A stretch of DNA of 64,000 nucleotides, taken from NCBI GenBank assembly GCA_963281255.1, contig OY725489.1, forward strand, positions 5,201,523 through 5,265,522, read 5' to 3'. Of the stretch, positions 54,727-64,000 are shown one piece after another. Position numbers and translations under genes: made by a program. Within the stretch, counting starts at the first letter, position 1. The number at the start of each line of letters is the position of its first letter. This stretch comes from Aphrocallistes beatrix. Its lineage: Eukaryota > Porifera > Hexactinellida > Sceptrulophora > Aphrocallistidae. The notes beneath the pieces are model-generated. The model saw only the letters and a list, made by a program, of their open reading frames with translations. It was not told where the DNA came from and searched no databases.

Positions 54727-56277
54727 AAAGATTACTTTCTCAAATTAAGTTCTACCTCTTTTTAATAATGGTATTCGTGATTAACGTTGAATTTCCACCA
54801 ATTTGATAAGTCAAATGAATGGATTCGGACAGCTTTTGAGAATGGAATGTTGCCACATTCCTCTGTTGTCAAGGAAAATTATTTTCATAATATGGTAAAA
54901 TTTCGGTTAATATTATGCTGTGTACGAATATTGACATTCAAACGTATTTTTTAATGCGATATGAAAACGTTTCATTAGTTGAAAAACCTAGCAGCTCATA
55001 CATTCAATAATCGTTCAATAGTTCGTAAAAAATTCAAAAGTTTATATTATTCATGTCAAATGGTCACTATTTGACGAGCCCGTTTTTTCTTCTTTTGCCG
55101 ATGTAAAATCTCCCTTTCTGTGGTATGAGAATAGAATTCTGTCCTTGCTTTCATATCATCATTCTCAATTGTTCCTGTTTAAGGACGTTTAATGACTTTT
55201 CTCTTCTTGTGCTTTGGATCTACTGAATATGATTTTGACTCTTTATCTAGAACAGATCCATCCGTTTGCTTTCCACGCCTTGTTCTAGATTTCTTTCTTT
55301 TGCGAATCAGTGATTGTGGCACTTGCTATTTCGTGAACCAAATAGATATCACGGTTCTCCTCTGACTGTCGGTTCTCCATCCAAAGTTGTCAATGTTCAC
55401 CTCCATCATTTGATCAATTAAGCCAGGTGTAGCATTGTAGATGAATCCGCTTTAATTCCTGGCAAACTGAATCTGGATCTGGATCTGCCAATGAAGGAGC
55501 AGTTGATTTCACGCCATTTTCAAATAAAGCTGTAAACGTGTTTCAACATAACTCTCATATTCCTGTCCATAATATAAAACCATTTGGACAAATTTCTTGA
55601 CATTTGCTATTGTTTCGTAAGTAATTTTTTGTCTTTCCCAAATTTTGGATCAACATGAGGCTTTTGTTATTCTTAATAACATCACTTTTAAATGGTTTCA
55701 CTTTTCCCGCATTAAATTTGTAGGTAGTAGTGTCGCACCAGTTCTGGCAATCAACTGCGGTTACTCTTCGCATTTTTTGAATCCGAATTTCTCAAGTATT
55801 GTTCCCGTCATTGTTGCGATAGAGTATCGATTTGTCTTTCTTTAAAATCAAACTATTGCATTTTTAGTAAACATTTCTCGTCCTGTGTAAATTCTAGACA
55901 AAAAAATGGATACCACAACATTTCTAACGATAAACTTCAGAGAAAGGTAACTAGCACAATGAAAAAAATGATGAATAGAAAACACTATGCAATATACCGA
56001 AAATTGGATTTTTTCTACTAATGAAACATATTCATCTGAAATTATGTTTTAATGTCAAGATTCGTACGCACCATAAAAGTAGCAGATATTTTAGGGGTTA
56101 CATAACCATTTTGGGAAAAGAATTCTATTTGACAATAGAGGAATATGCCAACATTCCATTCTAAAAGGTTGTCTGAATCCAATTATTTGACCTATCAAAT
56201 TGGTGGATATTCAATGTTGATCACGAATATCATTCTTAGAAAGAGGTAGAATTTAATTTGAGATTGTTATCCTTAAT
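54727..56277. mobile_element. Element I: long inverted ends around a decayed gene
   Basis: 54727-54925 and 56075-56277 are inverse over about 190 bp (AATTAAGTTCTACCTCTTT against AAAGAGGTAGAATTTAATT; GGAATGTTG, ACCAATTTGATA and GGATTC blocks), at roughly 80 per cent identity by eye. The 1.15-kb interior is coding-like on the minus strand. I do not recognise the termini or see a target duplication. Size and layout suggest a single-gene DNA transposon. Confidence 0.65.
55060..55860 (-). pseudogene. Decayed gene of unknown family in element I
   Basis: Minus-strand pieces in order: MTGTILEKFGFKK at 55815, frameshift, then RRVTAVDCQNWCDTTTYKFN and AGKVKPFKSDVIKN. Another frame follows with QKITYETIANVKKFVQMVLY and YGQEYESYVETRLQLYLKMA. 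After single stops come GLIDQMMEVNIDNFGWRTDS and a strongly basic tail (LIRKRKKSRTRRGKQTDGSV; DPKHKKRKVIKRP) that looks like a nuclear-localisation or DNA-binding region. Five or more stops separate coherent stretches, so this was a real gene. I recognise neither a DDE core nor a zinc finger. It may be an accessory protein of the element or a host gene captured between the inverted ends. Confidence 0.5.
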
Positions 56278-56784
56278 ATTACGAAGATAGTCTCAGTAGA
56301 ATAGCTCAAAAATTGTATATTTTTGTGACTTTTAATAACACTGTTTTTGCAGTGTCACGCGCCTCATACTCTGCATTTCGAGCGATTCCACTATTTTCAA
56401 AAATGTAGAAGGCCTCCAGGGCACTTATTCACTAAACTTCTTAACTTAAGTTTTGCTTAACTTTAAGCAAAAACTAAGTATTTGCTTAAACTTAAGCAAA
56501 ACTTAAGCAAAACTTAAGTAGGTATTCACAAAGCTAAACTTAAGCAAAAACTAAGTATTTGGTTAACTTTAAGCAAACACTAAGTATTTGCTTAAACTTA
56601 AGCAAATATTTAGTTTTTAACTTAAGTCATGTCTGGGGTTGACTTAACTCCTAAATTATTTTGTAATCGTGTTTCGTCGGTCTATAAATTAGTATAAAAG
56701 CTTGTAGGCAGTTTTTATTTCTGTTGTATGAATCATTGACGCGCTGAGTGTTTTGTCAGTTCTATCTGTGGTATTAAAATGAAA

Positions 56785-57063
56785 GTTGGCGAATAACTGC
56801 TAGAATATTATTAGAATACAAATGTTTTCGAAGATTGATTGAGATGCGTAAAGAATCGAATTGTCTAAATATATCCATGACATCCATGACGTATTAAAAT
56901 AATCTAATTGGAAGTTGGCGAATAACTGCTAGAATATTATTAGTATACAAACGTTTTCGAAGAGTGATTGAGATGGGTAAAGAATCGAATTGTCTAAATA
57001 TATCCATGACATCCATGACGTATTAAAATAATCTAATTGGAAGTTGGCGAATAACTACTATAG
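56785..57063 (+). repeat. 129-bp tandem repeat, 2.1 copies
   Basis: Units start at 56785, 56914 and 57043 (GTTGGCGAATAACTGCTAGA...). The first two are nearly identical over 129 bp. It lies in the 5' region of the Myb/SANT-like gene, inside the Harbinger element, so it may contain the gene's promoter or transposase-binding sites. Confidence 0.9.
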
Positions 57064-57193
57064 AATATGAATAATTGTTCTACAAACGTTTTCCAAAACA
57101 AACATCTGAAAACAAACTACTATATAAACTACTGCTGGAAACAAGAACAAAATATATTCGAAATATCTCACGGAATAAGAAATACTGAAACTA

Positions 57194-57826
57194 ATGGCAG
57201 AAAAATCCAAACCCCGGGCGAAAAACTTTTCCTCTGAAAAAATAAACTCCTTAGTGGATTTAATTCTAGAGAAAAGATCCCAACTGTTTGGCAGTTTGAG
57301 TGCTTCCTTCAATTTCGAAGAGAAGAACACAGTTTGGGATGAAGTCGCGTCTGGATTGTGAACACTTCATGGCACATCAAAGAATCGAGACGATGTTGTC
57401 AAAAAGTGGTCCAACCTCCTGAGCATGCATAAACCACTAATTGCCGATATGCTTGCTTCTATGAAAAAAACTGGCGGAGGTCCCCCTGGAAGTGAGCTAA
57501 CTCCACTGGAGGAGAAAATCCAAAGCATCAAAGGGAAACAATTATTTGAGGGCATCGCTTCTGGGGTAGACATCACGAATGAACCTACTCACTCCCAAGT
57601 GTCTTATTATTCTGATCAAATGGTCACAAGCCCTCTGTTTTCAACGGATGATGAGCAACCCAACCTGGCGGAACAACCCAGTCGAAAAAGAAAGTTTTCT
57701 TGCTCACTATCTGGCGCAACTGTAGATATGCAACTGACAAATACTAAACAGATTTTGTTAGAGAAGGAAGAAGAGAAGTTGGCTGTAGTCAAAAGAATAG
57801 AGTCAAGTTTAGAGAGAATTTTTTAA
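57194..57826 (+). pseudogene. Myb/SANT-like DNA-binding protein of PIF/Harbinger
   Basis: It starts MAEKSKPRAKNFSSEKINSL. The Myb/SANT-like (MADF-type) domain covers about residues 8-90: LVDLILEKRSQLFGS, TVWDEVASGL and VVKKWSNLLS. It is followed by the conserved TGGGPPGSELTPLEE motif, an acidic linker, an RKRK patch, and a C-terminal helix (KEEEKLAVVKRIESSLERIF) before TAA. The full 210 codons are in one frame except for a single TGA at 57359-57361. In this transposon class the protein binds the termini and helps bring the nuclease to the nucleus. The lone TGA could be a mutation, an assembly error, or occasionally read through. Confidence 0.88.
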
Positions 57827-58103
57827 TCCACTTTGTAATCTTAATGATTTCAGATAACTAGTTATGATGTTGAGACAGTGAAGCAGCTTAATCAGGATAG
57901 AATTGTCGAAAATAATTTCTTTAAACTCAAAATCATCGTGAATCGGGACATCATATTGGATAATCTAGACCCACCGTACTGTGTTCCGACGAAGCGGCTT
58001 CAACTGTATATTAAAATGTATTAAGAAAGGGTAATTGGAATTCAATACAATGTAAGGTCAAATAAAATTAACATAAATTTGTCATGCAATGATAAAGCAT
58101 AAT

Positions 58104-58980
58104 TTACTGGAAAAATTCAGTTACTATAGCTTCACTCATTAGGATACCGTTTTCTGAAGGTTCCTGCAGATAATCAATGCCAGGAGTGGGTTCATCCATT
58201 GATGTTTCGAGTTCGATCAGGAGGCCATGGTCGATACACATGTTATGCAGCACCATAATAGCAATGATTATTATACAACATTTTTCAGGACTATAACAGA
58301 GAGTCCCTCCTGTTTTATCCATGGAACTCCAACGACTCTTCCAAATACCGAAGGTACACTCAATTGTTTGACGAACTTTAAGGAAAGCCCGATTATACCT
58401 TCTTTGCCCAGGTGTACCTGGAGAAGTTATAGGAGTCATTAAATTAGGACGTAATCCATACGCACTATCACCTAAGAGCCACCCATGGACAGTTTCAATC
58501 CCACCACTTGTTATCTCCCGGTTGATGCCTGACTGACGCCAAATAAAAGCATCATGAGTGCAGCCGGGCCATTTGACAACATCATTGATGAAGCGAAATT
58601 CATGGTCACAAATTGCTTGGATGTTTATAGAGTGAAATCCCTTTCGGTTAACATAGAGATCCTCATTCGTTGATGGCGCAAGGATGGGAACATGGGGGTC
58701 ATCAATACATCCAAGAACTAGTGGAAACTTGTATTTCTTTAAGAAATATTCTTGAATGACCCTAGGCGAGTTGTATTCGGAAATTTGATATATGCTGGAG
58801 CTATGCTGGTTAATGCTTTAGTCACAGCAGTTACGCATCTCGATACAGACGTTTGCGAGATTCCATGTGCGGATGCGATAACTATCTGAAAAGTTCCAGT
58901 AGCTAAGAACTGCAGAGCTACAGCTAGTTGTGTTTTCAATCATTTCAATTTCAATCTCAAGTAAACTTAGTGCAGAAGCC
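58104..58980 (-). pseudogene. HARBI1-like PIF/Harbinger nuclease
   Basis: On the minus strand, QLAVALQFLATGTFQIVIAS and SAHGISQTSVSRCVTAV give the HTH-like region. A frameshift near 58770 leads to VLGCIDDPHVPILAP (first Asp), then HDAFIWRQSG, GWLLGDSAYGLRP (second Asp) and RQTIECTFGIWKSRW (Glu). It ends NGILMSEAIVTEFFQ with TAA at 58104. The catalytic triad D, D, E is intact. The N-terminus is short: the roughly 80 residues expected before the HTH are absent or in another frame, and a second frame change lies near 58940. Otherwise it is close to functional. Confidence 0.88.
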
Positions 58981-59539
58981 ATGAAATCTGACTAAACTAT
59001 ATAATATTTCTTCAGAAATTTATAACTATTTAATATGACTATTGTTCATATTATTTAACCATGGAACTTAGTGATTACAGTATTTGGATAATTCAAAAGT
59101 ATTAAATTCTTGACATTTTTGTAAAGCAAGCAAATTCTTGGCTATTTCTCAAGTTAAGCAAATACTTAGATTTTGCTTAAAGTTAAGCAAATTCTTAGAT
59201 TTTGCTTAAGTTTAGCTTAGTGAATACCAACTTAAGCAAAACTTAAGTTTAACTTAAGTTTTGCTTAAGTTTAGCCCGTGCACGTCCAGGAATGTTGAAG
59301 TGAAAGTGAAAGTTATTTGAAAGTAAAATGAAAGTGGGGTCATTTCTATTTATACCTTTGACCCCAAGTATTCCTCGGGTTATTAATTAAGCAAATACTT
59401 AAGTTTTGCTTAAGTTTTGCTTAAAGTTAAACAAATACTTAGTTTTTGCTTAAAGTTAGGCAAATACTTAGTTTTTGCTTAAGTTATACTTAAGTTTTAA
59501 GTTAAGCAAAACTTAAGTTTTGTTAGTGAATAAGGCTCC

Positions 59540-59816
59540 GGGCTTCCAGAATTTTCGAGAGGGCCCCTGAAATTACTGAATTCTCAACAATGAACTTATA
59601 TTTGTAGAAAAAACAAAAGAATATGGGTGAATTTTAATAAAAATTTTAAAATTGAAAACACTGCATAGGTAGCCGAACAAGGTGGTAAAAGGTGTTAATG
59701 TAAGATTTTTATTTGAAAAAGGGTTTCCAATTACTCAAAAAAAATCATACGTTTTTAATAATACTTAATGCCAACGCATGAATTTCAACCTAATGGAACA
59801 TGATTAATAATTACTT
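59540..59816. other. No recognisable feature
   Basis: AT-rich flank between the Harbinger element and the 59.8-kb minisatellite. Confidence 0.5.
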
Positions 59817-59920
59817 CGATTCGAACTAACGGCTTTTACCCAAATTCGTTTCGAACTAACGGCTACATGCCCAAATTCGATTTGAACTAATGACTATCGT
59901 CAAATTCGAACTAATGTATG
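59817..59920 (+). repeat. Degenerate 30-bp minisatellite
   Basis: Four units of ATTCGAACTAACGGCT-type sequence (59820, 59850, 59880, 59905) separated by CCCAAATTCG. Confidence 0.75.
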
Positions 59921-59937
59921 CGCCTCCTTATGTCTGT

Positions 59938-61335
59938 TGGATAGGAAGTCATATATAAGGGGTCATTTGAGCATATCGACTTAACTTAGTTATGTTTGGC
60001 TTTTTTATTCTGCGGTTTTCACACCTCCATATATGGTGATAATATCTACTAAAATCTCTACTCAGATGGTAAAATTAGCGTAGGCCATTGTGTATATTGG
60101 AATCCGTTAAATTTAGACATCAGAAATGTATTGTTGTCTAATAGGAAGTCATAAGTGTAGAATCCGTTGGCTATATAGACTTGTTTAAATTATTTGTTGT
60201 TTTTGTGGTTTTATCACATTTCCATATTTGGTAATAATGTTGATAACTAGTAAACAGTTGGAGTTAGGCATTAGAAAGGTATTATGATTGAATGGAATGT
60301 TGTATATTGATATTTTCAAGTCCATATTATATTTGATTTTAGTTTTTGCGGTTTTCACACATCCATGTATGGTAATTAGTTCATACTATTTTCTTTTGAG
60401 GTGTTCTTTCTCTATTTGTGCACTTTTAAACGCATTAATGATTATTATTTGCTTACCTAATCATACAGAGATATTATTTCGAAATTGTTGGAAAATTTCA
60501 ATGGATTGTTGACACCTCCCTACGTTGCTAGAGAAATGCATTAGGACCATTTAGGCTGTATCTCGAAAACTACAAAATATGGACATTAATTAATGACACC
60601 ATTTCATTGGCAATTTGCTACTTCCTATTCAAACAATACTATATTCCCACCTAAATAGGATAGTTTCTTTGTTATGACGCAATTTATAAATATAATAGTG
60701 AAAAGTTTAAAAAAGGACAAATTGTCACATAAACCGCAAAACTAAAAAAATGGAGAATTTTAATGATTCAATAAGTTCAATTGAATCTACAATTTGCCAT
60801 CTTATAATAATACATTTTCAGTCTCTTACTGTGTCCAATTACGAATTACTAAAAATATTACCATATATTGAAGTGTGAAAACCGCAAAAAAACTCAAAAA
60901 CCAAATATAATTTGGATTTGGAAATATGACCAATGGAGACTCTATATACAACATCCCATTCGATCATAATACCTTTCTAATGCCTAACTCCAACTGTTTC
61001 CTAGTTATCAACATTATTACCAAATATGGAAATGTGTTTTGAAACCACAAAAACCACAAATAATTTGAACAAGTCTATATAGCCAACGGATTCTACACAT
61101 ATGACTTCCTATTAGACAATAATACATTTCTGATGTCTAAATTTAACGGATTTCAATATACACAATGGCCTACGCTAATTTTATCATCTGAGTAGAGATT
61201 TTGCATATATTATCACCATATATGGAGGTGTGAAAACCGCAGAATTAAAAAGCCAGACATAACTAAGTTAAGTCGATATGCTCAAATGACTCCTTATATA
61301 TGACTTCCTATCCAACAATAGTAAATTTGACATAT
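59938..61335. repeat. Family D palindromic array
   Basis: The two halves, about 650 bp each, are inverse with a centre near 60.63 kb. Each half holds three to four head-to-tail units of about 155-195 bp. A unit contains ACTTCCTAT(T/C)(A/C)(G/A)ACAATAATAC, a CTAA(C/A)TCTAAC-like stretch, ATTATCACCATATATGGA, GGTGTGAAAACCGCA and a CGATATG or GACC link. Example inverse pairs: GGATAGGAAGTCATATATAA and TTATATATGACTTCCTATCC. There is no coding frame. It is a tandem-plus-inverted structure, possibly a fold-back transposon; a solo unit is at 4.46 kb. Confidence 0.85.
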
Positions 61336-62285
61336 CTAACTCTAACCAATTACGAAATATCAACGGACAAAAGAAGCCGCTTAATCGGGACGCTTATGCC
61401 GCCCTTTCGCCTGTTATGTTGTTGAGTGCATCATAATTTTGGAGGAGTATGTATATGACTGAAGGAGTGAAGATAGCTTATGCTCTCGTTCTTCTATTCT
61501 TATTGAATACTATTCTTCAAAGTTCCTGTGATTAGTCAAGTAGTGTCTTTGAAGGTCATGCTTTTTAATACAGACTATTGTTTTGTATCATATCGAACAA
61601 AATGGAATGGAATTTATGCCTGGGGTAATGTGAAGAAATATTGTCGCTTTCAGGTTTCGTTAAATTGACGATTTTCTTGCAATTTGATTTTCTTAGTTAT
61701 GAGTATTCTTGTGCCTTTGAAACAACAATCTACTTGTACTCAAAGTTGATGGAGTGAAAAGATTAAGGATTAAATTTCTTTTACATTAATGATTAATTAG
61801 TCGGTTGATTCGGTATTTTTGTTATGGTCGACTTAGAACTCCCGCACCACATGAAACGCTCCCGCCCGCCGCCATTTGGGAAGCCCTGTTATAGTATATA
61901 GGAAGCACACTAAAAATTAAACAGCAAATATCTCTGAATTCCATAGTCCGATTTAGTTGGAACTGAAATAAGTTTTAGAAGACATCTCACACCTTTGCTA
62001 CCAACATCAAATCTCTACATTTATAGTTTTTATACAGTCAGCAAAACAAAATATCACAAAATGCTCAGTCATCGTGGCAATTTAGCATATAAAAAATCGT
62101 ATACCGAAGTGCACAGCTACATATATACTATTCACACCTCCTGTAAAAATTTCAAGTCATTATCACATTGGTCTGGCTAGTACAGCGGATAGTTATTACG
62201 CTAAATTCTGTGTAAATTATAAAATACAAGGTTGTCCGGTGTTTTGTATTTTATATATTTGATATCCGATAAATTATTCAATTTT
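61336..62285. other. Transposon-end fragments, otherwise unassigned
   Basis: AGCCGCTTAATCGGGACGC near 61372 resembles a pogo-type terminus. The inverse of CAGGGCTTCCCAAATGGCGG at 61870-61889 looks like a hAT terminus. No long frame of interest. The last 60 bp are a pyrimidine tract ending TTTTTTAG, a good splice acceptor for the next gene. Confidence 0.4.
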
Positions 62286-64000
62286 ATTCTTTTTTAGATC
62301 AATGTCACTCTATGTGTGTTGTGAGATCTGTCACAGATCAAAATATAAAGCTAAATATAAGAGACACCTTTTGGTTCATAAAGCCAAAGGAGAGGTTTCT
62401 ACTCCTCAGATATTGAAAATATTATTTGAATCACGATACACGAGATCTGACTCGTGGAAATTTATAATAAGCTTAGAGACTATTTGATTGTAGAATTAAT
62501 CATTCCTAACGCACAAAGGCCCGGTGTTATTCCCGGAATGAAAATAAAAGAAATTCAAAATGCAAAATATCAAATTACCCCCGAAGGGTACCACCAGTTA
62601 ATGGTCAGTGAACACAAGACAGGGTATGTACAATGTGCGACCCTCTTCATTTATCCTCAGATCTACCAAGCTATCGATGTATTCATTACTGTTATACTTC
62701 CAAAACTTCCAAACTATATTTCCAATTCTCTTTATCAAGATTCCTCTGTATTCAAAACGTACAGTGGTGTAGTTCTTCCTAGTTCCCAAATAACACCGAT
62801 TTTGCAAAAGCATTTATCACGAATGGGAATTGATTTTAACGGCACAGCTACAGACCTTAGGAAGTGTGCCGCCACACTGACCGGGAAATTCAGACCAGAA
62901 ATGCATGAGTTGATTGCCCTATTTATGGGCCATAGTCGTAAGTGCCACGACAAGTATTATCGTGTTCACCTTGGACATTCGGGACTCACAGAAGCCTTTA
63001 AATGCTTGGAAAAATTTCAAACACACCCCGATGTAGATTCACTTAATAGTCCATGTAAACCACAGTGTAGTTTTAATTCTAATCATGTGAATTATACGAG
63101 TCAAAATTCTCCAGATGAGTCTCAGAGCGTAGAATATAATTGTAATTCTTATTATCAAAATTCAATTTCGCCACAAACTAGCCCAATTGATGAAACTACT
63201 AATAGTGATTTTGATCTTTGTGTTTCATCTGTTCCTCGCCCGTTCGAACTTTTGGTTCCTCAAGTTCACAATTCATTTGCGCAGTCTATCCCAACGTGTG
63301 GAAGTCCTTTGTATGATCCAGATGGCATTTATTTTTCTAATGGTACTGATGATTGTGTTTTATCTGATGACCCTAACTCTTCTATTGTATCTCAAATTCC
63401 CAATTCAGTAACACACAATAGCTCAACGGTTAATTCTCTCCATGGTGTATCAGATTGTGTATTTTCAGGTTCTGATTCTACAGGAACATCAAAATCTGTT
63501 TTAAGTAAAAAACATTTGTAGCAGCTTCTCCTTCAGAGTCTGAAGAATCGAATGAACCTTTGCATCCAACGAGCTGTCCTAATAATATTATTGAACCGTA
63601 TGATGTTCTAGTACAAAACCGATCAAATATTTATAAACCTCAAGGCAGAAGATTAAAGACTTTTACTTCATGTATAAATAGGGTTTCTCTTGCTGCAACA
63701 ATGGTTAGTACTCGATATTTATCTGAGAATAATTCGGTTGGCAAGGAAGTTTATAGTCACACCGAAACCTCGGACTTTTTATTACCGTTAAATGACAGAT
63801 CTGAAAATATCCCATCAGATAAAATATTTTACAACAATTCAGGTCATAGCTATATTACAGACTTAAATGGTAGGAAGATACATACGAAAAGTATATTTTC
63901 TACGCAAAATGAGGAAGTGTTATTTAGCCATATTTTCTCAGATTTAATTCACAAAGTACGGGATCGTTTACCAACTTCAAAAAATGAGATCCTCAGTAGA
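62286..64000 (+). CDS. C2H2 zinc finger plus tyrosine recombinase, runs off the window
   Basis: It follows a TTCTTTTTTAG acceptor, so an upstream exon is likely. The first 60 codons hold one C2H2 finger (CEIC, then HLLVH; C-x2-C-x11-H-x3-H). One base out of frame near 62455 begins a 355-codon frame with the tyrosine-recombinase layout (residues numbered from 62454): R22 in AQRPGV, K55 in SEHKTG, R136 in ATDLRKCAAT (Thr where His of HxxR is usual), H160 in MGHSRK, and nucleophile Tyr168 or 169 in DKYYRV. The C-terminal half is Ser/Asn/Pro-rich. At an A6 run (63507-63512) the frame stops at TAG 63519, but the frame reached by a -1 shift is open for more than 150 codons to the window end (TFVAASPSESEESNEPLH...). 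The core resembles Crypton-type recombinases of animals. The catalytic region has no stop, so function is plausible if the two breaks are errors or splice sites. Confidence 0.72.

Larger units (their letters stand above)
56521..59228. mobile_element. PIF/Harbinger element with two genes
   Basis: GGTATTCACAAAGCTAAACT and the inverse GGTATTCACTAAGCTAAACT differ at one position, and the match continues about 40 bp. Inside are a plus-strand Myb/SANT-like gene and a minus-strand nuclease gene, the standard two-gene layout of autonomous PIF/Harbinger elements. 2.7 kb. It appears inserted into a second element with the same motif, or else one element has duplicated ends. Confidence 0.85.
56419..59539. 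mobile_element. Outer Harbinger-like element hosting an inner one
   Basis: The ends GGGCACTTATTCACTAAAC and the inverse GGAGCCTTATTCACTAAC are matching PIF/Harbinger-type termini. About 100 bp on the left and 310 bp on the right remain outside the inner element, both full of CTTAAGTTTTGCTTAA motifs. The right side includes a non-repetitive 150-bp stretch (59275-59390). No clean 3-bp duplication seen. Confidence 0.7.

Noticed and set aside
63500-63530. Canonical -1 ribosomal frameshift signal
   Set aside because: AAAAAAC is present but the zero-frame phasing is T-AAA-AAA, not A-AAA-AAC, and I see no strong downstream stem, so an indel or read error is more likely.
1-64000. CRISPR-like arrays or bacterial operons
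   Set aside because: Tandem repeats here have degenerate units without unique equal-length spacers, and introns plus eukaryotic transposons rule out a prokaryotic reading.

Overview
The window looks like AT-rich, repeat-dense nuclear DNA of an invertebrate animal. The evidence is GT..AG introns, a tRNA-derived SINE, and many Tc1/mariner, pogo/Tigger, hAT, PIF/Harbinger and MULE-type elements in different states of decay. An arthropod, possibly a crustacean, fits the mix, but nothing here fixes the species. I found no rRNA, no intact tRNA gene, no CRISPR array and no bacterial operon structure. No ordinary housekeeping gene could be recognised. Nearly every long reading frame that I can name belongs to a mobile element, and most carry stops, frameshifts or insertions.

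Layout. 0-6 kb: two head-to-head copies of a GC-hairpin repeat (family A), a Tc1/mariner-type transposase broken by a 774-bp MITE (family C), and a decayed FLYWCH protein. 6-13.7 kb: MITEs and three or four Tc1-like pseudogenes, one inside a complete 1.33-kb element with TA target duplications. 16-25.9 kb: an internally deleted mariner, a MULE (FLYWCH plus MULE core) ending in a perfect 125-bp palindrome, a Tc1-like element with DD37E spacing, a hAT pseudogene, and a hAT MITE carrying a second MITE. 27-37.4 kb: hAT MITEs, tandem-repeat family B, a SINE inside family A, a small cysteine-rich secreted ORF, a mariner pseudogene, and a nest of mariner MITE, Tigger MITE and Harbinger-like remains. 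37.4-43 kb: a decayed Tc1, a long fold-back element (F), sparse sequence, and paired minisatellites.

43.4-44.1 kb holds three consistent exons of an intron-containing retroviral-type integrase (Ginger/GIN1-like). 44.6-53.2 kb holds more family A, B and E repeats, MITEs and a hAT pseudogene. 54.7-56.3 kb is an element with long inverted ends around a decayed gene of unknown family. 56.4-59.5 kb is a nested PIF/Harbinger with both its Myb/SANT-like and nuclease genes. 59.9-61.3 kb is a 1.4-kb palindromic array of related units (family D). From 62.3 kb to the window edge runs a zinc-finger plus tyrosine-recombinase gene, Crypton-like in its core, with two frame breaks.

The genes do not form a pathway. 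The window is best read as layered insertions. The least ordinary items are the tyrosine-recombinase gene, the spliced integrase, the element at 54.7 kb, the palindrome at 18.3 kb, and repeat families A, B and D.
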